Made by a program: the position numbers and the translations under genes
The notes under the pieces: model-generated
What the model was told of the DNA's origin: nothing
The model's database searches: none
Seen by the model: only the letters and a program-made list of their open reading frames with translations
NCBI GenBank assembly: GCA_021828245.1
Contig: JAKASC010000138.1
Location: 1-6,512, forward strand
DNA: 6,512 nt
Source: Acidobacteriota bacterium
GTDB taxonomy: Bacteria > Acidobacteriota > Terriglobia > UBA7540
Direction of reading: 5' to 3'
Shown: piece after piece, positions 1 to 6,216 of the stretch
How positions within the stretch are numbered: the stretch's first letter is position 1
Layout of the letters: every line of letters starts with the position of its first letter

Positions 1-368
1 TCAATGGCGATTTCGACCAAATCGCGGATCATGGATTCCACATCCCGTCCGACATAACCGACCTCGGTAAACCGAGAAGCTTCCACCTTGAGGAAAGGCG
101 AGTTGGCCAACCGCGCCAGCCGCCGCGCAATTTCCGTCTTGCCCACGCCCGTCGGGCCGATCAGTATGATGTTTTTGGGAAGAATTTCTTCTGCCAGCTC
201 GGTCTGGAGTTTCTGCCTCCGGATGCGGTTGCGGAGAGCGATGGCCGTAGCTCGCTTCGCCTCGGCCTGGCCAATCACGTATTTGTCCAGCTCCGCCACG
301 ATTTGACGCGGTGTCAGTTCATCCAGCACCGAAGCGGTTTCGATATTTTCCGGAAGGTAAAAGACCAT
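1..368 (-). CDS. hslU: ATP-dependent protease ATPase subunit HslU (partial, N-terminal part)
   Basis: This is the AAA+ unfoldase of the HslUV (ClpYQ) complex, which unfolds cytoplasmic substrates and threads them into the HslV peptidase. About 122 residues are visible; the rest lies beyond the left edge (family proteins are about 440 residues, so some 320 are missing). The family opening LTPRQIVAELDKYVIGQ is at residues 18-34, the Walker A P-loop GPTGVGKT at 71-78, and the pore-loop motif GYVG at 104-107, followed by RDVESMIRDLVE. The ATG at 368 is the only reasonable start, with a weak purine-rich stretch (GAGAAAG) upstream. It gives a leader of about 13 residues (MVFYLPE...) before the usual start of the E. 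coli protein; I recall similar leaders in Acidobacteriota. It lies 26 bases after hslV, the normal hslVU order. Identity is secure. Confidence 0.97.
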   Translation of the reverse strand, partial: MVFYLPENIETASVLDELTPRQIVAELDKYVIGQAEAKRATAIALRNRIRRQKLQTELAEEILPKNIILIGPTGVGKTEIARRLARLANSPFLKVEASRFTEVGYVGRDVESMIRDLVEIAI

Positions 369-394
369 AACTTTGCTTTCTCGGGCGGCGGGCT

Positions 395-958
395 CTAAAG
401 TTCCTCAATCTGAATCTGGTCGTTGGTAAAGATACAAATCTCGCCGGCCAACTGCATGGCTTCCTGGACAATTTCCTTGGCGCCCAGCTTAGTATGCTGA
501 GCCAGGGCGCGCGCCGCCGCCAGCGCGTAAGGACCGCCCGAGCCTATCGCCACAATGCCATCGTCAGGCTCGATGACGTCCCCATTGCCACTCACCAGAT
601 AAGTGGATTTCTGGTCGGCAACCAAGAGCAAGGCCTCCAGGTGACGCAAAGCCCGGTCCGTGCGCCACTCTTTGGCCAACTCCACCACCGCTCGGCTCAG
701 ATTGCCGTGGAACTCTTCGAGCTTCTGCTCAAAACGTGAAAACAGGGAAAGCGCATCGGCGGTGCTGCCGGCAAAGCCCGCCAGCACCTTGTCATTGTAC
801 AGGCGCCGCAATTTGCGGGCTTTCTGCTTGACCACGCTCTCGCCCATGGTGACTTGCCCGTCGCCTCCCATGGCCAAGCGCCCGTCCCGCCGGACACTCA
901 AAATGGTCGTGGAACGTATCTGACGGCTCTGATGCACGTGGATTTTCCCCACCGTCAT
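395..958 (-). CDS. hslV: ATP-dependent protease peptidase subunit HslV
   Basis: This is the proteasome-like threonine peptidase that forms the proteolytic core of HslUV in the cytoplasm. The mature chain should begin at Thr17 in TTILSVRRDG, whose hydroxyl is the nucleophile. Counting that Thr as 1, Asp17 (GGDGQ), Lys33 (ARKLRRLYND) and Ser124 (GSGGPYA) are in the expected places, and GFAGSTADA and ELAKEWRTDR are typical. The mature chain is about 171 residues, normal for the family. From the ATG at 958 there is a 16-residue propeptide ending IRS. That ATG has no good Shine-Dalgarno site. An in-frame GTG at 935-937 (codon 8) has an imperfect GGTGGGG nine bases upstream and would leave a nine-residue propeptide, so the start is uncertain by seven codons. 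It lies 21 bases after the secreted protein gene and directly before hslU. Confidence 0.96.
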   Translation of the reverse strand: MTVGKIHVHQSRQIRSTTILSVRRDGRLAMGGDGQVTMGESVVKQKARKLRRLYNDKVLAGFAGSTADALSLFSRFEQKLEEFHGNLSRAVVELAKEWRTDRALRHLEALLLVADQKSTYLVSGNGDVIEPDDGIVAIGSGGPYALAAARALAQHTKLGAKEIVQEAMQLAGEICIFTNDQIQIEEL

Positions 959-979
959 TATAGCAGATCGGAGGCATTC

Positions 980-1798
980 TCACCGCGGAGCCTGGAAAGA
1001 GGTCGGCGGAACGGCCACGTTATAACGCACCTTATTGCGGAAAAGTTCTGAGATGCGCTCTCCGTTCAGATAGCGGGTAATGTGCATGGGGGTTTCAATA
1101 CCCTGAAACGTCTGATAGTTACTATACACGTCGGAATATTCCTGCCACTGGTGGGTGCGGGGATCGCGCACCCGGTAGGTAATCTCGCGCGGAAGGAAAT
1201 TGTCCTGATCGAGATAGATTTTGACGTGGACGTGGCGCGCGTCAATCATTTCAACTTCTTCGAGCGGCTGATTGTCCTTTAATGCCAAACCTTTATCCTC
1301 GATAAAGATGCCGGGTTCATGGATGAGCACGCGTAACACGTTTTCGAGGCTGTAGCGGTTGCCGACCTTCCAAGCCTGAATTTGCTCGGGCGTCTGCTGA
1401 ATGATTCCGTAGTGGTCAATCTCCCATCCCCGCTTTCCATTATTGATGCGGGTGACCGGCGCATCACTCCCGTAAGTAAAGCGGCGCTTGTCAGGAGGCA
1501 CCTCAATGTTCTTATAAGGGGCGAACCCCGCCGTGCTGTGGTCCTGAATCAAAAAGACTTGGCCGGTCGTTCGCAGGCTTTTCCAACCGAGGAAAGCCGA
1601 CCCACCCAGCGCCTGAATCGAGCGCTCGAGCTTTTGCTTGGCCGCCGGGCTGATAAAAGACACCGGAGGCGACCCCTTGTCTTGTGGCGAAAAGGACGCT
1701 GTGGCTGCCATCACAAGCAGCAACCCGCAAAGCACGGAGCATGAGGCACGGTGGGGCGTTCGCTTCCGACCGCCTGTTGTCCCAACCGCACCTTCCAT
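980..1798 (-). CDS. Predicted secreted LolA-like (outer-membrane lipoprotein-sorting-like) protein, function unknown
   Basis: This encodes a predicted exported protein of 272 residues with no firm function. I chose the ATG at 1798 because GGGAGGG lies nine bases upstream and the product then has a signal peptide: basic residues at 11-17 (RKRTPHR), a hydrophobic core around 20-34 (SVLCGLLLVMAATA), and a possible signal peptidase I site after Ala34. No lipobox is evident. The frame stays open to an ATG at 1921, but that would bury the signal peptide behind 41 extra residues. The mature part resembles, from memory, a family frequent in Acidobacteriota annotated as outer membrane lipoprotein-sorting or LolA-like: ALGGSAFLGWKSLRTTGQ (64-81), GWEIDHYG (124-131), EPGIFIEDKG (161-170), YLDQDNFLPREITYRVRDP (195-213) and RYLNGERISELF (242-253). 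Such beta-rich folds bind lipids or hydrophobic ligands. It sits between plsC and hslV; a link to envelope lipids is only a guess. Confidence 0.78.
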   Translation of the reverse strand: MEGAVGTTGGRKRTPHRASCSVLCGLLLVMAATASFSPQDKGSPPVSFISPAAKQKLERSIQALGGSAFLGWKSLRTTGQVFLIQDHSTAGFAPYKNIEVPPDKRRFTYGSDAPVTRINNGKRGWEIDHYGIIQQTPEQIQAWKVGNRYSLENVLRVLIHEPGIFIEDKGLALKDNQPLEEVEMIDARHVHVKIYLDQDNFLPREITYRVRDPRTHQWQEYSDVYSNYQTFQGIETPMHITRYLNGERISELFRNKVRYNVAVPPTSFQAPR

Positions 1799-1807
1799 GA
1801 ACGATGA

Positions 1808-1814
1808 CCCTCCC
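1808..1814 (-). promoter_or_regulatory. Shine-Dalgarno site deciding the start of the secreted protein gene
   Basis: On the minus strand GGGAGGG is followed by nine bases and then the ATG at 1798. No comparable site precedes the other in-frame ATGs at 1921, 1912 or 1816. Together with the signal peptide that begins shortly after it, this supports the start at 1798. Confidence 0.6.
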
Positions 1815-1954
1815 ATTGACTTAGATGATATTTCGCGGCCTCGAGGGAACCCTGCCGGCGGAGCCCCTCGAATTGCTCGGACCACGTTTTGTAGTGCCTC
1901 GACCTTCTCCATGTTAGGCATTCATCTTACAGAGGATTGCCTCCGCGCTCTCAT

Positions 1955-2737
1955 TCAATCGGCCGCCGGCTGGAATCGGGAGGCGATCTGCTCCCGGACT
2001 CTCGCTGAAAGAGTTCCGACATCCTGCGCCGACAGATGATCGGTAAAAATCGGCGGATGAATGATGACGTCCACTTTCCCTCGGCGAACGTGCAAGGAAT
2101 CAGGCTTTAGAACCTGCCGTGAGCCATTGAGCGTAATCGGGATAATAGGCACGCCGGAAAGGATGGCCAAATAGAAGCTGCCATTCTTAAAGGGCAAGAT
2201 GCCGGGCGTGCGGCTCCGGCTGCCTTCCGGGAACATGACCACCGAGCGCCCTTCGCGAATCCTTTGGGCGGCTTGTTCAAAGCCCTTGGCGGCGGCGCCG
2301 GCGCGACCACGCTCCACCGGAATGTGTCCCGACCGGCGCAGGTGCCAACCGAGAAACGGCCATCGGAACAGAGACCGTTTGGCGAGAAACCGAAACTGCA
2401 CCGGTAAGCTCACAAACAAAAGGGGAATGTCCATGGCGCTCGGATGATTGGCGCAAAAGACATACGTTTGCCCCGGTTGGATGTTTTCCGCCCCTTCAAC
2501 GCGCACCTCGATGCCACTGGTGCGCAAAATCAAGTGGGCCCAGCACCGAGCACAACCGTGCTGCCACCTTCCTTCCGCGTCGAAGAACGAGCCGACCAAG
2601 GAGGCTATCCCGCACACCACGGTGTAGAAATAAATCAGGAGGTCGGTAAAGAGCAGAGAGCGCAGGTAGCTCAGAAGGCTCAGAAGCCCCTCCCCGAGCC
2701 CTGGCTTCCTGCTCTCCGTTGCAGGGGCTATTTCCAT
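1955..2737 (-). CDS. plsC: 1-acyl-sn-glycerol-3-phosphate acyltransferase (PlsC family)
   Basis: This 260-residue protein probably transfers an acyl group to lysophosphatidic acid to make phosphatidic acid at the inner face of the cytoplasmic membrane. The four family blocks are present in order: NHPSAMD (97-103, the catalytic H-x4-D), SGHIPVER (136-143), FPEGSRSRT (169-177, substrate binding) and VPIIPITLNGS (197-206). A hydrophobic stretch at about 26-50 (LLFTDLLIYFYTVVCGIASLVGS) is a likely membrane anchor. Length is normal. The frame stays open upstream to 2989 but there overlaps folC and reads as low-complexity arginine- and glycine-rich sequence. The ATG at 2737 has AGGA six bases upstream and lies 11 bases after the folC stop, so I chose it. 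The pair looks translationally coupled. Specificity within the acyltransferase family (lysophosphatidate or another lyso-lipid) cannot be told from sequence alone. Confidence 0.9.
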   Translation of the reverse strand: MEIAPATESRKPGLGEGLLSLLSYLRSLLFTDLLIYFYTVVCGIASLVGSFFDAEGRWQHGCARCWAHLILRTSGIEVRVEGAENIQPGQTYVFCANHPSAMDIPLLFVSLPVQFRFLAKRSLFRWPFLGWHLRRSGHIPVERGRAGAAAKGFEQAAQRIREGRSVVMFPEGSRSRTPGILPFKNGSFYLAILSGVPIIPITLNGSRQVLKPDSLHVRRGKVDVIIHPPIFTDHLSAQDVGTLSARVREQIASRFQPAAD

Positions 2738-2743
2738 CGTCGG

Positions 2744-2747
2744 TCCT
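2744..2747 (-). promoter_or_regulatory. Ribosome binding site of plsC, next to the folC stop
   Basis: AGGA lies one base after the folC stop codon TGA and six bases before the plsC ATG at 2737. Its position supports this start over the long upstream extension and suggests that a ribosome ending folC can restart on plsC. Confidence 0.6.
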
Positions 2748-2748
2748 G

Positions 2749-4095
2749 TCAGAGGACTTCCGCTGGCGCGGGCTGGCCGGCCAAGGTCAGCCGACCTTCG
2801 CTCATCGCCGCTTTGATGGCGCCGACAAGGAATAAGGATCCCGCCACGAGAATCACGTCGTCTCTTCCCGCTCGCTGAACGGCCAGCTCCAAAGCGCACA
2901 CGGGGTCGCGTTCGATAACCACGCTCGGAGCCGTCACCGGCGACCGCTCCAAAATATCCTCCGGCGTGGCGGCGCGTCCCACATTGCATTGCGTCAGAAA
3001 GACTTCGTGAGCGAGCGGAAACAGCGTTGAACTGATCTCCTCAATCGCCTTGTCGCGCATGGAAGCATAGACCAGCCGAAGCCTTCGTCCTTGCCAACGA
3101 GCGGCGGCGAAGCGCGCCAGTTCGCGGGCGGCGGCCGGATTGTGCGCCCCGTCCAAGACAATGAGGGGCGAGAGGGAAATGGTTTCCAGCCGGCCAGGCC
3201 ATCGCGCCTGCTCGATTCCCTGTTCGATGGCAGCCGGCGAAATGTGGAATCCTTGACGCGCCAAAAGATGGGCCGCGGCAGCGGCCACGGCCGCATTGCG
3301 GATTTGAAAGCGTCCGGCGAGCGGGATACGCAGGCGCAGCGCCGGGCTGCCCTTCACCGTGAGATCAAACCGATAGCAACCGCCCTCCTGCTCCAGGCCT
3401 CGGAAGGTGGCAACTCGGTCAATCTCAAGCAGCTCTGCTCCCAGAACGCGGCATCGGCGACGAATTTCCTCAAGCGCCGCCGGATGCTCACAGGCCGTGA
3501 TGACCGAGCGGCCCGGCTTGATGACGCCGGCTTTCTCTCGCGCGATTTCCGCATGGGTCCTGCCGAGGAACTCCTGGTGGTCCAGCTCGACGTTGGTAAT
3601 GGCGGCAACCGCAGGGTCGGTGACGTTGGTTGCGTCAAGCCGTCCCCCCATCCCCACCTCCAGCACAACAAACTCCGCTTTCGCCTTGGCAAAGTACGTA
3701 AACGCCGTTGCGGTGAGGTATTCAAAAAAGCTCGGCGGATGTGCAAGGGAACCTGTGGCACAAAGCCGCTTGACCTGTTCCGAGACCTCGGTGAACGCCT
3801 CCGCAAAGTCCTGGTCCGAGATCGGTTCTCCATTGACCTGAATGCGCTCATTCACCCGAACCAGGTGGGGCGACGTGTAAAGCCCGGTTCGATAGCCGGC
3901 CGTCTGAAGGATGCTCGCCAGCATCGCGCACGTGGAACCTTTGCCGTTCGTCCCGGCGACGATAGCCGTCGGGTATCGCTGCTCGGGCCGGCCCAAGGCG
4001 GCAAGCACCGTCTGAATGGTGGCGAGGTCGAAGCGAGTCTTGCGCAGTTCGTGGCCACCGGCAGCGAGTAGCTCCAGGCATTGGACGTAATCCAT
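2749..4095 (-). CDS. folC: Bifunctional folylpolyglutamate synthase / dihydrofolate synthase
   Basis: A cytoplasmic Mur-ligase-family enzyme that joins L-glutamate to dihydropteroate and to folates in an ATP-dependent reaction. At 448 residues it has normal length. The ATP-binding loop GTNGKGST is at 48-55, TSPHLVRVNERI at 74-85, GMGGRLDATN at 148-157, LDHQEFLG at 171-178, KAGVIKPG at 188-195, WPGRLE at 299-304, DGAHNP at 315-320 at the start of the C-terminal domain, and GSLFLVG at 419-425. The ATG at 4095 has GAGG five bases upstream (4101-4104). It follows accD after 108 bases, the same gene pairing as accD-folC in E. coli, and its stop is 11 bases before plsC. Whether one or both activities are present cannot be read from sequence; the complete motif set favours the bifunctional form. 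Confidence 0.97.
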   Translation of the reverse strand: MDYVQCLELLAAGGHELRKTRFDLATIQTVLAALGRPEQRYPTAIVAGTNGKGSTCAMLASILQTAGYRTGLYTSPHLVRVNERIQVNGEPISDQDFAEAFTEVSEQVKRLCATGSLAHPPSFFEYLTATAFTYFAKAKAEFVVLEVGMGGRLDATNVTDPAVAAITNVELDHQEFLGRTHAEIAREKAGVIKPGRSVITACEHPAALEEIRRRCRVLGAELLEIDRVATFRGLEQEGGCYRFDLTVKGSPALRLRIPLAGRFQIRNAAVAAAAAHLLARQGFHISPAAIEQGIEQARWPGRLETISLSPLIVLDGAHNPAAARELARFAAARWQGRRLRLVYASMRDKAIEEISSTLFPLAHEVFLTQCNVGRAATPEDILERSPVTAPSVVIERDPVCALELAVQRAGRDDVILVAGSLFLVGAIKAAMSEGRLTLAGQPAPAEVL

Positions 4096-4203
4096 AGTGT
4101 CCTCACCGCGGGCGCAGGTTGAGGCGGTTCCTAGGGATATCTAATCCGCCGGTTCTCGTGGCCCAAGCCGACAGCGACCGACCGACGAGATGAGGCGCCC
4201 CTC

Positions 4204-5073
4204 TCAGGAGCGTGGGGGCGAAGAATTCCATGCGCCCAGCAGCTCCAGCGTGGAAGCAAGATAAGACTTCAATTCTTTGCGCGGCACAATGGCGTCCAAC
4301 ATCCCGTGCGCCAGGAGAAACTCCGAGCGTTGGAACCCTTCCGGCAGCTTCTGGTGGATTGTCTGCTCAATCACCCGAGGACCGGCAAAGCCAATCAACG
4401 CCCCCGGCTCGGCGATATTCAAATCGCCCAACATGGCGAAGCTGGCCGTCGTGCCGCCCGTCGTGGGATTCGTCAAGACCGAGATATAAGGTTTCCGGGC
4501 TTCGTCGAGTCTCGCGAGCGCCGCGCTAATCTTGGCGAGCTGCAACAGACTAATGGCTCCCTCCATCATGCGCGCGCCCCCCGAGCAGGATACGATGACC
4601 AGCGGCAGCCGCTGGGCGATGCAGCGGTCAATCGCCCGCGTGATCTTCTCCCCCACCACGGCGCCCATGCTGCCCCCAATGAACTGGAATTCCATGGCGC
4701 AAATGATGATCGGCTTGCCGGCCATCAATCCGCGGCCGGTCAACAGGGCGTCCTTCAAGCCTGTGAGCTTTTGCGCCTCCTCCAGCCGCGCGCGATACGT
4801 TTTGCGGTCGGCAAACTGAAGCGGATCGGGAGACTCCAAGCCGGCGTCGTACTCCTCATATTTGCCCTCGTCGAACAGCATGGCCAGCCGCGCCCGCGAA
4901 CCCATCTTGAAGTGGAACCCGCACTTCGGGCAGCATTGAAGGTTGTTTTCCAGGTCTTTCTTCCAAAGGATTTGTTTGCATCCCTCACACTTCGTCCAGA
5001 GCCCCTCGGTCTGAACGCGCTTTTCGGCGGACGAAGTTTCAAGCGGCTTTTTCTCTTTGCGAAACCAAGTCAT
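4204..5073 (-). CDS. accD: Acetyl-CoA carboxylase, carboxyltransferase subunit beta
   Basis: This subunit pairs with AccA to move the carboxyl group from carboxybiotin to acetyl-CoA, giving malonyl-CoA for fatty acid synthesis. The protein is 289 residues from the ATG at 5073 (MTWFRKEKKP, like the family's usual MSWF opening). A four-cysteine zinc ribbon is formed by Cys29, Cys32, Cys48 and Cys51; an extra Cys47 sits beside Cys48. The crotonase-like core shows FIGGSMGAVVGE (131-142), SCSGGARMMEG (162-172), NPTTGGTTASFAMLGD (202-217) and GFAGPRVIEQT (228-238). An in-frame GTG at 5094 would add seven residues, but neither start has a recognisable Shine-Dalgarno site, so translation may depend on cobO upstream. 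accA is not in the window. The acidic C-terminal tail of the E. coli protein is absent; the chain ends soon after the last core helix. Confidence 0.97.
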   Translation of the reverse strand: MTWFRKEKKPLETSSAEKRVQTEGLWTKCEGCKQILWKKDLENNLQCCPKCGFHFKMGSRARLAMLFDEGKYEEYDAGLESPDPLQFADRKTYRARLEEAQKLTGLKDALLTGRGLMAGKPIIICAMEFQFIGGSMGAVVGEKITRAIDRCIAQRLPLVIVSCSGGARMMEGAISLLQLAKISAALARLDEARKPYISVLTNPTTGGTTASFAMLGDLNIAEPGALIGFAGPRVIEQTIHQKLPEGFQRSEFLLAHGMLDAIVPRKELKSYLASTLELLGAWNSSPPRS

Positions 5074-5126
5074 CGGATGAAACCGAGCCGGCACAGAGTT
5101 CGAGGCTGTGGCGGCCCGAGGCCCAG

Positions 5127-5666
5127 CTAATAATCAATGCCGCGCTGAGCGAGGACTCCTTTCTGAAACGGATGCTTCACCTCACGCATCTCGGTGACCA
5201 AATCGGCGACTTCCAACAGCGACGGGTGGGCGTTGCGCCCCGTCAGAATCACGTGAATCCCTTCCGGCTTGCTCTTCAACGCCTCGACCACTTTTTCCGC
5301 CTCCAGCATCTTGTAGCTGATGGCGTAGTTGATTTCGTCCAAAATCACCAGGTCATATTCGCCTCTAAAAATCTCCTCACGGGCGAATTGCCAGGCTTCC
5401 TCGACCAAGCGAACATCCGCGGGATCGGGTTTTTCGACCCCGACCTTCACAAACCCCCGGCCCATGGGGAGAATGCGCATTCGATCTTCTCCCAAAAGCC
5501 GCGCGGCGTCCAATTCGCCATAATGCCATGATCCCTTGATGAATTGAACCATCAACACGCGCAAGCCTTGGCCGACGGCCCGGAAGGCGATGCCCAAGGC
5601 GGCGGTCGTTTTGCCTTTGCCGGCGCCAGTGTGGACGATGATGAGGCCTCGTTCGTTTTCGGACAA
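5127..5666 (-). CDS. cobO: Cob(I)yrinic acid a,c-diamide / cob(I)alamin adenosyltransferase (CobO/BtuR type)
   Basis: This cytoplasmic enzyme transfers the 5'-deoxyadenosyl group of ATP to a reduced corrinoid, making adenosylcobalamin or its precursor. The 179-residue protein has the family P-loop TGAGKGKTT at 13-21, VQFIKGSWHYGE at 40-51, the Walker B-like VILDEINYA at 107-115, LTGRNAHPSL at 141-150 and the typical ending KGVLAQRGIDY. The start is TTG at 5666, with GAGGG four bases upstream (5671-5675); I see no other in-frame start before the conserved GLIIVHTG. The product lacks the N-terminal arm of roughly 20 residues in longer CobA/BtuR proteins. It begins 16 bases after rlmH. No other B12 genes and no cobalamin riboswitch are visible here, so it may serve salvage or complete a pathway encoded elsewhere. 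Confidence 0.94.
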   Translation of the reverse strand: MSENERGLIIVHTGAGKGKTTAALGIAFRAVGQGLRVLMVQFIKGSWHYGELDAARLLGEDRMRILPMGRGFVKVGVEKPDPADVRLVEEAWQFAREEIFRGEYDLVILDEINYAISYKMLEAEKVVEALKSKPEGIHVILTGRNAHPSLLEVADLVTEMREVKHPFQKGVLAQRGIDY

Positions 5667-5670
5667 GCAA

Positions 5671-5675
5671 CCCTC
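5671..5675 (-). promoter_or_regulatory. Ribosome binding site supporting the TTG start of cobO
   Basis: GAGGG lies between the rlmH stop (5683-5685) and the cobO TTG at 5664-5666, four bases before it, a short but usable spacing. The reading frame offers no ATG or GTG near the conserved N-terminus, so this site is the main support for a TTG start. Confidence 0.5.
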
Positions 5676-5682
5676 GAGTTCT

Positions 5683-6141
5683 CTAGCGCGCGTAGGGGAA
5701 ACCCCGCAGCATGGTAAAGCCGCGATAGATCTGTTCGAGCAAAATAGCGCGGGCCCACTCGTGCGTGAAGGTCATGCGGGAAAGCGCCAAGAGGACGTCC
5801 GCTTCCTTCCGCCACGCCTGCGAAAATCCGTCCGCGCCTCCAATCATGAACGCCAACTCTCGCGTCCCCTGCGCGGCTTGTTTCTCCAACCATTCGGCGA
5901 AGGCTTCCGAAGTCCACTCTCGGCCCGTGGGATCGAGAAGAATCTTCACGCTCCCTCGCAGCTTCTCAATCAGCCGCCGCTCTTCGCCGCTGAGCTCCCG
6001 GCGCGCCGGGGCTTTCCGCTCGAAAGTCACATCCTCCAGAACGATGTCCGTGAAACGGGCAATGCGTGCCGCGTATTCCGCCTCCAAAGCCCGCAAATGC
6101 GGATTCCGGGCCTTGCCTTCGCGCAGGACACGGATGCGCAT
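5683..6141 (-). CDS. rlmH: 23S rRNA (pseudouridine-1915 N3)-methyltransferase RlmH
   Basis: A small SPOUT-class, knot-forming methyltransferase that uses S-adenosylmethionine to methylate pseudouridine 1915 (E. coli numbering) of 23S rRNA on the assembled ribosome. It has 152 residues against about 155 in the family. LLDPTGREW (68-76), FMIGGADGF (98-106) and SRMTFTHEWARAILLEQIYR (121-140) are the cofactor-binding knot region, followed by LRGFPY. The ATG at 6141 has a strong AAGGAG six bases upstream. The protein ends PYAR, where the family normally ends YHR or YHK; the conserved His is replaced by Ala151, although Tyr150 and Arg152 remain. It follows rsfS by 75 bases, a pairing seen in many bacteria. 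The family call is firm; full activity is likely but not shown because of the changed tail. Confidence 0.95.
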   Translation of the reverse strand: MRIRVLREGKARNPHLRALEAEYAARIARFTDIVLEDVTFERKAPARRELSGEERRLIEKLRGSVKILLDPTGREWTSEAFAEWLEKQAAQGTRELAFMIGGADGFSQAWRKEADVLLALSRMTFTHEWARAILLEQIYRGFTMLRGFPYAR

Positions 6142-6147
6142 CGCTGG

Positions 6148-6153
6148 CTCCTT
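6148..6153 (-). promoter_or_regulatory. Strong Shine-Dalgarno site of rlmH
   Basis: AAGGAG lies six bases upstream of the rlmH ATG at 6141. It is the best ribosome binding site in the window and fixes the rlmH start. Confidence 0.7.
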
Positions 6154-6216
6154 CTCGACCGCGAGACGTTTTTCGTCACTTCCCCGCTGCGCAGCGCCGT
6201 CGCGCGCCCAAGGCCG

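Noticed and set aside
88..306. Plus-strand open frame of 72 codons opposite hslU
   Set aside because: It is antisense to the HslU P-loop region, which has clear family motifs on the minus strand.
1638..2039. Plus-strand open frame across the gap between plsC and the secreted protein gene
   Set aside because: Most of it is antisense to two supported genes, it shows no motifs, and it has no clear ribosome binding site.
2738..2989. N-terminal extension of plsC back to 2989
   Set aside because: It overlaps the conserved C-terminal end of folC in another frame, has no domain character, and a better start with a ribosome binding site exists at 2737.
3091..4071. Long plus-strand open frame (326 codons) opposite folC
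   Set aside because: It is antisense to a gene with complete FolC motifs, its product is rich in Arg and Gly with no recognisable domain, and such shadows are usual in GC-rich DNA.
4123..4150. Inverted repeat GGCGG...CCGCC in the accD-folC gap
   Set aside because: The arms are only five bases, the loop is long and there is no T-tract, so neither a terminator nor an operator can be supported.
4306..5130. Long plus-strand open frame (274 codons) opposite accD
   Set aside because: It lies opposite the highly conserved accD core; the translation is Arg/Pro-rich and resembles no known family.
6185..6196. Perfect 12-base palindrome CGCTGCGCAGCG between rsfS and rlmH
   Set aside because: It has no loop or T-tract for a terminator and no repeat copy in the window; in GC-rich DNA a 12-base palindrome may be chance.
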